DNA of 64,000 nt from AP-15 sp963703855 (lineage in GTDB: Bacteria > Pseudomonadota > Alphaproteobacteria > ATCC43930 > CGMCC-115725): NCBI GenBank assembly GCA_963703855.1, contig CAVPFW010000011.1, positions 138,610-202,609 on the forward strand, read 5' to 3'. Positions 57,892 through 64,000 of this stretch are shown here, in pieces (position 1 is the first letter of the stretch; every line of letters begins with the position of its first letter). Below the pieces are notes generated by a model that saw only the letters and a program-made list of their open reading frames with translations, ran no database searches and had not been told where the DNA came from. The translations under genes and the position numbers were made by a program.

Positions 57892-59159
57892 TGAGGCAGA
57901 CCGCGCTGGCCGCGCGCGCGCCCCGGCGCGACGCCGCGACCGCGGATCGCGCCGCGGCGCCGATCGCCCTGGCGAGCGTCGCCAACCTGCCGGTGCGCGG
58001 CGATGCCGGCGAAATCGCGCTGTTCCGTGAGCGCCGTTCGATCGGCAACGCCGCCGAGCGGCGCCGTATCGTCCCGCTCGCTTGGGTCTCCTTCCTGCTG
58101 GTCGTGGTGCTGCCGGTCGCCGCCGCCGCGGCGTATTACTTCCTGGTGGCCGCCGATCAATATGTGGCCGAATTCCGTTTTGGCCTGCGCTCGGCCGAAC
58201 CCATGCGCGCCGATCCCGGCACCTTGCTGCAACCGGGTTCCGCGCCGCTGCAGATCGGGCTCGATTCATATGTGGTCGTCCAATACATCGCCAGCCGCGC
58301 GATCGTGGACGATCTCGACAAGACGCTCGATCTGCGGCGAATGTTTTCGGCTCCTGCGGGCGATTGGCTCGCCCGGCTGCATCTGCCGGTGCCGATCGAA
58401 GAGCTGGTCGCTTATTGGCGGGCTCAGGTCGACGCGTTCTTCGACGCCACCAACGGGACGATCGTCGTGCGCGCCCGCGCGTTCGCGGCGCGCGATGCGC
58501 TGGCGCTGGCGCAAGCCATCCTCGCTTCATCCGAGCGCCTGGTGAACGGTCTGTCGGCGCGGGCCCGGCATGACAGCCTGCGCAATTCCGAACGAGAGGT
58601 GCAGCAGGCCGAGCGGCGCCTGACGGCGGCTCTCGCGCGGCTGCGCGACTACCGCGACAAGGAGGGCCTGATTGATCCGCACAAGGCGGCCGACGCCAAC
58701 GCCGCGCTGTCCGGCCGATTGCGCGACGAGCTCGTCCGCGCCGGCACCGACCTGTCGACCTTGAAGCAATACATGCGCGACGACGCCCCCGCGCTCAAAA
58801 TACTGGAGGCGCGGATCGAAACTCTGAGGGCGCAGCAAAGCGGCGTCGAAGGCGAGGCGACGGACACCGAAACCACGCGCAAGCAGGCTCTGTCGCGCAA
58901 GATGGGCTCGTACGAAGAGCTCGAAGGCGAGCGGCGTTTTGCCGAGACCGCCTATCAGCATGCGCTGGAGGCGCTCGACCGCGCGCGCATCAACGCCGAC
59001 CGCCAAGAGATCTATATCGCCGATTTCGTTCGACCGAGCCTGCCCGAGGAGGCGCTCTATCCGCGCCGGCTGCGCTCGCTCGGCGTCGTGTTTCTGATCG
59101 CCTTCGCCGCCTGGGCGATCGGCAGCCTGACCATCCGGTCGGTGCGGGATCACCTGTAG
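57891..59159 (+). CDS. kpsE: Polysaccharide export inner-membrane/periplasmic protein (KpsE/BexC-like)
   Basis: 422 residues from ATG overlapping the KpsT stop. One membrane helix at about residues 62-86, then a large periplasmic part with Q-Y-V-A-E-F-R-F-G and a long coiled coil (about 215-365), and a second helix near 397-415. This is the polysaccharide co-polymerase 3 / KpsE topology that links the inner-membrane ABC exporter to the outer membrane. The conserved C-terminal F-V-R-P-S-L-P-E-E-A-L-Y-P motif is present. No KpsD/OPX outer-membrane gene is visible nearby. Confidence 0.9.
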   Translation: MRQTALAARAPRRDAATADRAAAPIALASVANLPVRGDAGEIALFRERRSIGNAAERRRIVPLAWVSFLLVVVLPVAAAAAYYFLVAADQYVAEFRFGLRSAEPMRADPGTLLQPGSAPLQIGLDSYVVVQYIASRAIVDDLDKTLDLRRMFSAPAGDWLARLHLPVPIEELVAYWRAQVDAFFDATNGTIVVRARAFAARDALALAQAILASSERLVNGLSARARHDSLRNSEREVQQAERRLTAALARLRDYRDKEGLIDPHKAADANAALSGRLRDELVRAGTDLSTLKQYMRDDAPALKILEARIETLRAQQSGVEGEATDTETTRKQALSRKMGSYEELEGERRFAETAYQHALEALDRARINADRQEIYIADFVRPSLPEEALYPRRLRSLGVVFLIAFAAWAIGSLTIRSVRDHL

Positions 59160-59202
59160 GCCGCGGGCCGTGCGGGGACAGCCGGTGGGAGCAAGAAACA
59201 GC

Positions 59203-60630
59203 ATGGCGAGCGTCGAGTTCGAATCCTCCGGGCCCTTGCTCTTTCCCGTCGGCGCGGTCAGCGCGCCGCCGTTTGCCGCGGCCGTTCGCGCGTCCCGCCC
59301 GCGCCTCGCGGTGGTCTCGACCTACAGCGATCTGTGCGGAATCGCCGCCTATACGCGAAGCCTCGAAAAGCAGCTCGGCGAAGTCTTCGACGTCACGGTG
59401 TTCGATCTGAACCAGTATCTGCTGCGCGGCACCCACGCCCGAGTGCGCAAGTTCGCCGATCGCCACATCCAAGAGATCTGCCGGGAAATCAGGGACTTCG
59501 ACTGCGTCAACCTGCAGCTCGAGCACGGCACTCTGGGCCGCACCGTCCGCGACATCTTCCGTCGGTTTACCTGGATCGCACGAGCGGCGCCACGGCTTTC
59601 GGTCACCTTTCACACGGTGTTCGAAGCTCGAGCGTTCGACTTCAAGGAATGGTTTCGGGAAATCTCCAGGTTCAATATCGGCAAAGCAATCGCGCTGCGC
59701 GCCGAGTATCATCGCACCTGCCTGTTGTCGGCCGGGGTCGCCGCCCGGCTGCGCCGCGCGCAGCGGTTCAAGCCGGTCGGCGTCATCGTCCACACCCGCC
59801 GCGAGCTTTGGCATATGAAATATGCCCACGGGCTGCGCAGCGTCTACGATCACCCGCTGTCGTTTCTCAGCGAAGACGAGGCCGGCGATATCCGCCGCGG
59901 CGCGTCGCGCGATAAATTCCCGCTGCTCGATCGAGTGCCGAAGGATGCGAAGCTCGTCGGAGTTTTTGGGTTTCTCGGGCGTTACAAAGGGTTCGATACC
60001 GTCATCCGCGCGCTGCATCACCTGCCCAAGGATTACCATCTGCTGATCTTCGGCGGGGTCCATCCGAACGAAATCAAGCCGCACCAGTCGATCGATCCGG
60101 TCGTGTCGTCGCTGTTCGACGCCGGCTATGTCGATACCAGCGTCGCCGAGCGCATGCGGGCCGAGCCGGCGCGCGGCACGCCGACGATCTCGGTCGCCGT
60201 CGACGCCTCGATGCGCGACCTGCTGACCGAGCATCCCAAGGATTTGTCGCAGCGCATCCATTTCCTGGGGGCGACCAGCGATAGCGATTTTCTGTCGGGC
60301 ATGGCGATCTGCGATTCGGTGGTCTTTCCCTATCTCGAGGTCGGCCAATCATCGTCCGGCCCGATCTCGCAGGCGCTCGAGCTCGGCTGCCGGGTGATCG
60401 CCTCGCGCACCCATACGTTTTTGCAGCTCGACCGGTATCACCGGAACACGATCGAATTTTTCGATATCGGCAACCACCTGGAATTGGGCGCGCGGATCCT
60501 GGCCCGGCCGCAATACGACACCCGCGCCCATGTCCTCGCCTTCAACGTCGAGACCAACAAGGCTACCTATCTCGCCGCCAACGGCGCGCCGAAGAAGATA
60601 CGCCTCGCCGCCGACCGCTCGGCCCGTTGA
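59203..60630 (+). CDS. Glycosyltransferase (family 4-like)
   Basis: 475 residues from ATG 59203 (GTG 59170 also possible). The N-terminal V-S-T-Y-S-D-L-C-G-I-A-A-Y-T-R is a GT4 acceptor-side loop, and G-V-F-G-F-L-G-R-Y-K-G-F-D marks the second Rossmann domain. The C-terminal S-S-S-G-P-I-S-Q-A-L-E-L-G-C-R-V-I block replaces the usual E-x7-E. Intact and long for GT4. It probably builds the polymer exported by the preceding three genes; donor unknown. Confidence 0.85.
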   Translation: MASVEFESSGPLLFPVGAVSAPPFAAAVRASRPRLAVVSTYSDLCGIAAYTRSLEKQLGEVFDVTVFDLNQYLLRGTHARVRKFADRHIQEICREIRDFDCVNLQLEHGTLGRTVRDIFRRFTWIARAAPRLSVTFHTVFEARAFDFKEWFREISRFNIGKAIALRAEYHRTCLLSAGVAARLRRAQRFKPVGVIVHTRRELWHMKYAHGLRSVYDHPLSFLSEDEAGDIRRGASRDKFPLLDRVPKDAKLVGVFGFLGRYKGFDTVIRALHHLPKDYHLLIFGGVHPNEIKPHQSIDPVVSSLFDAGYVDTSVAERMRAEPARGTPTISVAVDASMRDLLTEHPKDLSQRIHFLGATSDSDFLSGMAICDSVVFPYLEVGQSSSGPISQALELGCRVIASRTHTFLQLDRYHRNTIEFFDIGNHLELGARILARPQYDTRAHVLAFNVETNKATYLAANGAPKKIRLAADRSAR

Positions 60631-60742
60631 GCCGAAGACGCGGGCCGGAGGGCGCGGACGGTCGACAAGCCTCGTCGGCGACCCTATGATGGCGCGGTCA
60701 GAAAAGGCCGCGCCGGCGAGCGCCGAACGGAGGAGAGGCAGG

Positions 60743-61888
60743 ATGAGAAACGGCTACCGCGTCTATGATTCCGACACCCACGTCAACCCGGCCGCCGAGG
60801 TGCTGGAGCGCTACGTCGATCCGGGGTTTCGCGAGCGTCTCCCCGAATTGGCGCCCTACCGCCTGCCGGTCGGCCAGGCGGTCGAAGGCAAGAGCGAGCT
60901 CCACAATTACCGTGTCGGCGTCAAATACTACCGTCGCGTGCTGGGCGAGAAGGCGCCGCGCGACACCTTCACCGGCCGCGACACGCTGTGGATGGGGACT
61001 AAAAAGCCGCGGCCCGGCATCCAGGACGACCAGCCCGGCAACCGGGTCAAGGACATGGACGACGAGGGCACCGACGTTCATTTCCTGATCCCGACCTCGT
61101 GGCTCAGCATCGTCGGGCTCGACGATGCGTCGCTCGAAACCGGCATCATCCGCGCCTATCACCGCCACATGGCGGATTTCTGCTCGGATTACCCGGACCG
61201 GCTCAAAAGCATGATCGTCGCCTCGTCGCGCGACGTGCCGGAGGCGGTGCGCGAGATCCGCGAATGGGGCAATTCCAAATGGGCGGTGGCGGTCATGCCG
61301 TTGCTGGCCAAGGACGTGCCGGCCGACCACCCCGACCTCGACCCGATCTGGCAGGCGGCGGCCGACCACGATCTGCCGATCGCCAATCACAGCTTTACCT
61401 GGACCCCGCCCTATTACCCCGGCTACCAGGATTTGTGGGAGAACATCTTTCTCGGCCGCGCCGCCGCCCATCCCTGGGGTGCGATGCGCTTTGTCGGCTC
61501 GTTCATCGGCGGCGGCCTGTTCGACCGTTATCCGTTGCGCATGGGCGTGCTCGAAGGCGGCTTCGGCTGGCTGCCATTCTGGGCCAGGCGCCTCGACGAG
61601 CAGGCGGTCTATGTCGGCGGCATCGCCCCCTTGAAGCACAAGCCCAGCGAATACATGGCGAGCGGCCGGTTCTTCTGCAGCATCGAGCACCACGAGGGCG
61701 AGGACATGTTCGCCCATGTCACCCAGTTCCTCGGCGACGATCTGCTGATGTACGCCTCCGACTACCCGCACTCGGAATGCCAATTCCCCGATTCGGTCGA
61801 CAACATCCTCGCCTGGCAGAGCCTGAAGCCCGACACCAAGAAAAAGCTCCTGTCCGGCAACGCCGACCGCTTCTTCAAGCAGACCTGA
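60743..61888 (+). CDS. Metal-dependent amidohydrolase (amidohydrolase-2/ACMSD-like superfamily), copy 1
   Basis: 381 residues from ATG 60743 with GAGGAGAGG upstream. The N-terminal metal motif is D-S-D-T-H-V-N (His13), a mid-barrel His lies in A-N-H-S-F-T-W, and the distal Asp in Y-A-S-D-Y-P-H-S-E. These fit TIM-barrel amidohydrolases that decarboxylate or hydrolyse aromatic or amide substrates (gamma-resorcylate/ACMSD group). It is about 80% similar by eye to the next gene. Substrate not identified. Confidence 0.88.
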   Translation: MRNGYRVYDSDTHVNPAAEVLERYVDPGFRERLPELAPYRLPVGQAVEGKSELHNYRVGVKYYRRVLGEKAPRDTFTGRDTLWMGTKKPRPGIQDDQPGNRVKDMDDEGTDVHFLIPTSWLSIVGLDDASLETGIIRAYHRHMADFCSDYPDRLKSMIVASSRDVPEAVREIREWGNSKWAVAVMPLLAKDVPADHPDLDPIWQAAADHDLPIANHSFTWTPPYYPGYQDLWENIFLGRAAAHPWGAMRFVGSFIGGGLFDRYPLRMGVLEGGFGWLPFWARRLDEQAVYVGGIAPLKHKPSEYMASGRFFCSIEHHEGEDMFAHVTQFLGDDLLMYASDYPHSECQFPDSVDNILAWQSLKPDTKKKLLSGNADRFFKQT

Positions 61889-61930
61889 GGTCGTGCGACC
61901 GGCAATAAGACAGACGATCTCGGCACCTTA

Positions 61931-62013
61931 GCCGTCGCCCCCGCGCAAGCGGGGGCCCAGGGCCGGCGACGGGCCTTGACTCCTGGATTTCCGCTTTCGC
62001 GGGAACGACGGCT
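61931..62013. repeat. Dispersed palindromic repeat, family B (between tandem amidohydrolases)
   Basis: Begins CCGTCGCCCCCGCGCAAGCGG and ends CGCTTTCGCGGGAACGACGG. It occupies most of the 176-bp spacer between the two paralogous genes. Confidence 0.75.
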
Positions 62014-62064
62014 GGGTAGCGGAAGTGGAACGGTAACCGGGGGACACGGAAAGGGAGGAGCGAC

Positions 62065-63213
62065 TTGAAAAACGGCTTTCGCGTTTTCGACGCCGACACC
62101 CATGTCAACCCCGCCGCCGAGGTGCTGGAGCGCTACGTCGATCCGAGCTTTCGCCCGCGCCTCGCCGAACTGGCGCCGTACCGCGTGCCGATCTTACCCG
62201 AGGCCGACGGTTCCGGCGGCCTCCACAACTATCGCGTCGCGACCAAATACTACCGCCGGGTCCTCGGCGAGAAGGCGCCGCGCGAGACCTTCACCGGCCG
62301 GGAGTCGCAATGGCGCGGCGGCAAGACGCCGCGGCCGGGGGTGCAGGATGACGAGGCCCGGAACCGGGTCGCCGACATGGACGACGAGGGGACCGATGTC
62401 CATTTTCTGATCCCCGGCTCGTGGATGAGCCTCCTCGGCCTGCCCGACACCGTGTTCGAGGTCGGGATGATCCGCGCCTATCACCGCCACATGGCGGATT
62501 TCTGCGGGCAGTTCCCGACCCGGCTGAAAGGGTTGATCGTGGCCTCGACGCGCGACGTCGACGCCGCCGTGCACGAGATCCGCGAGTGGGGCAACTCGAT
62601 CTGGGCGGTGGCGGTCAAGCCGATGCTGCACATGGACATCCCGCCCGACCATCCCGACCTCGACCCGATCTGGCGGGCCGCCGAGGATCACGGGCTGCCG
62701 ATCGCCCACCACAGCTCGACCTGGAACCCGCCCTACTATCCGGGCTACCGCGACGTCTGGGATAACATCTTTCTCGGCCGCATGGCCTCGCATCCCTGGG
62801 GGGCGATGCGGTTCGTCGCCTCCTTTATCGGCGGCGGGGCCATGGACCGGTATCCGGGGCTGCGGCTGGCCGTCCTCGAATGCGGGTTTGGCTGGCTGCC
62901 GTTCTGGGCGCGGCGCATGGACGAGCAGGCGGTCTATGTCGGCGGCGTCGCCCCGTTGAAGCACAAGCCCAGCGAATACATCGCAGGCGGCCGCTTTTTC
63001 TGCAGCATCGAGCACCAGGAAGGCGAGGACATGTTCAACCATGTCACGCATTTCCTCGGCGACGATGTGCTGATGTACGCGTCGGACTACCCGCACTCGG
63101 AGTGCCAGTTCCCCAACTCGATCGACAACATCCTCGCCTGGCAGACCCTCAAGCCCGAAACCCAAAAGAAGCTGCTCTGGGACAACGCCGCCCGCTTCTT
63201 CAAGCAGACGTAA
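62065..63213 (+). CDS. Metal-dependent amidohydrolase, tandem paralogue (copy 2)
   Basis: 382 residues from a TTG at 62065 with AAGGGAGGAG upstream. Same architecture as the preceding gene: D-A-D-T-H-V-N, mid-barrel A-H-H-S-S-T-W, and Y-A-S-D-Y-P-H-S-E-C-Q-F-P. Differences cluster in the substrate-loop regions (e.g. P-E-A-D-G-S-G-G against V-E-G-K-S-E). It is a tandem duplicate whose copies may act on related substrates. Frame intact. Confidence 0.88.
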   Translation: MKNGFRVFDADTHVNPAAEVLERYVDPSFRPRLAELAPYRVPILPEADGSGGLHNYRVATKYYRRVLGEKAPRETFTGRESQWRGGKTPRPGVQDDEARNRVADMDDEGTDVHFLIPGSWMSLLGLPDTVFEVGMIRAYHRHMADFCGQFPTRLKGLIVASTRDVDAAVHEIREWGNSIWAVAVKPMLHMDIPPDHPDLDPIWRAAEDHGLPIAHHSSTWNPPYYPGYRDVWDNIFLGRMASHPWGAMRFVASFIGGGAMDRYPGLRLAVLECGFGWLPFWARRMDEQAVYVGGVAPLKHKPSEYIAGGRFFCSIEHQEGEDMFNHVTHFLGDDVLMYASDYPHSECQFPNSIDNILAWQTLKPETQKKLLWDNAARFFKQT

Positions 63214-63275
63214 ATCTCGATTGCGAAACCGCAGGGTTCTTGCCTCCGCCTGGTCGTTCACTTATCGTCAAGACG

Positions 63276-63503
63276 ATGGATTATCGGGATCGGATCGTAA
63301 TCAACCCCGAAATTCGCTTCGGGAAACCGAGTGTGCGGAGAACGCGCATCACCGTCGGGGACGTGCTCTCGTACCTTGCCTCCGGCATGACCGAGCGGGA
63401 AATCCTGATCGATTTTCCGCAATTGACCAGCGACGACAGCCGCGCCTGCTTGGCTTTCGCCGCGGAACGCGAGCGCCGGGTGATGACTATCCCGGCCACC
63501 TGA
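63276..63503 (+). CDS. DUF433 antitoxin-like protein, no toxin partner
   Basis: 75 residues: D-R-I-V-I-N-P-E-I-R-F-G-K-P-S-V then T-R-I-T-V-G-D-V-L-S-Y-L-A-S-G-M-T is the DUF433 helix-turn-helix signature (VapB-like antitoxin). Such genes are normally followed directly by a DUF5615 PIN-like toxin; none is seen. It may be a remnant, or a solitary antitoxin that protects against a related toxin encoded elsewhere. Confidence 0.85.
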   Translation: MDYRDRIVINPEIRFGKPSVRRTRITVGDVLSYLASGMTEREILIDFPQLTSDDSRACLAFAAERERRVMTIPAT

Positions 63504-63568
63504 GCACGGAGCGTAGGTCGGAAAAGCGGAGCGCATTCCGCCTCCTTCCTTTTGGGAGATCACAAAGC

Positions 63569-63943
63569 ATGACGACGGTTTTGGCCGACATCGAGCGCGC
63601 GGTCAGGCCAGGTACGGTAATCCCGAAGCCCCAAGCAAAGGCCGACTTCATCTTCAAGAGATGGGGGAACCGACGGGGGGAGCACGCATTCATATACACC
63701 ATCCCGAACCATAAGATGCCGACCAATCCCTATGAAAAAGGCATCACCAATTCAGAGTGGGAACAGGCAGCCGTACACTTGATGCAAGCTGGTGATTTCA
63801 GCCGTTCATGGTTCGAGCAGTCAATGGCTCCATGCGCAAAAGAAGGCGGCTGCAATTTTACGACAATTGGGGGAATCTTCGAGCTTCTCGGGTACGCTGT
63901 CCGTGACCGTCCCGGCATATACCGAAGGAAACATTCGGTCTAA
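63569..63943 (+). CDS. Hypothetical protein, lower-GC, possibly acquired
   Basis: 124 residues from ATG 63569 with GGGAGA upstream; the frame is open further but overlaps the DUF433 gene. The sequence (W-G-N-R-R-G-E-H-A-F-I-Y, then T-N-S-E-W-E-Q-A) has no recognised family. Base composition is clearly lower in GC than the window average, with common A/T third positions, suggesting recent transfer. It may be linked to the antitoxin neighbour as mobile cargo. Confidence 0.6.
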   Translation: MTTVLADIERAVRPGTVIPKPQAKADFIFKRWGNRRGEHAFIYTIPNHKMPTNPYEKGITNSEWEQAAVHLMQAGDFSRSWFEQSMAPCAKEGGCNFTTIGGIFELLGYAVRDRPGIYRRKHSV

Positions 63944-63974
63944 ACAGTTTACGGCGGTGCTGTGTAGCTCGTAA

Positions 63975-63991
63975 CTTTACCATCGGTAAAG
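63975..63991. terminator. Stem-loop near window end
   Basis: CTTTACC-ATC-GGTAAAG, a perfect 7-bp stem with a 3-base loop, 32 bp after the last gene. No U-tract follows, so terminator function is weak. Confidence 0.3.
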
Positions 63992-64000
63992 ACAGCATTA

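Overview
The window is a GC-rich, gene-dense chromosomal segment of an alphaproteobacterium, most likely Rhodospirillales-like. Supporting this are the alphaproteobacterial F1-ATPase inhibitor zeta gene (DUF1476), the purS/purQ/purL/bolA/grxD block, the ispB - DUF2007 - methyltransferase - S49 peptidase - glyQ - glyS - ppdK core order, and a perfect CtrA-type box (TTAA-N7-TTAAC). The genus cannot be named from sequence alone.

Layout. (1) 2-14178: a same-strand catabolic/uptake run. It holds two flavoproteins (the first cut by the window edge), a NtaA-type flavin monooxygenase, a Rieske oxygenase, a ring-opening amidohydrolase of the barbiturase/cyanuric acid hydrolase family, a complete PotABCD-type ABC importer, and HyuA/HyuB hydantoinase/oxoprolinase subunits. 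Read together it suggests import, oxidation and hydrolytic ring opening of an N-heterocycle. (2) 14179-24635: a disturbed small ORF, tRNA-Pro(CGG), ispB, then a core block to glyQS and ppdK. The 3' half of glyS has strikingly lower GC and different codon choice, as in a recombinational mosaic. (3) 24734-31430: ygfZ and a surface-glycan cluster (GT9, GT2, two GT4, asparagine-synthetase-like gene). Four of these genes carry six frame disruptions. (4) 31539-41160: a ParDE module and mixed hydrolases, amidases, a DOPA dioxygenase, a CmcJ-like protein and a second luciferase-like monooxygenase. (5) 41246-46412: a CHAP cell-wall hydrolase behind a CtrA-type box, and two MoeA-family genes, one fused to a substrate-binding-like domain. 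(6) 46425-54068: grxD, bolA, purL, purQ, then a hybrid histidine kinase on the other strand, then purS, an NRDE protein and the zeta inhibitor. (7) 54073-60630: a TauD-like dioxygenase and a capsule-export set whose KpsM-type permease carries a long N-terminal TPR region. (8) 60743-63943: two tandem paralogous amidohydrolases, an orphan DUF433 antitoxin and a lower-GC hypothetical gene.

Three families of dispersed intergenic palindromic repeats are scattered through the window. Seven recognisable genes contain single-base frame disruptions (ygfZ, two GT4 genes, asnB-like, CmcJ-like, CHAP, hybrid kinase). These may be real decay or draft-assembly indels. No CRISPR array, rRNA, insertion sequence or integrase was seen.
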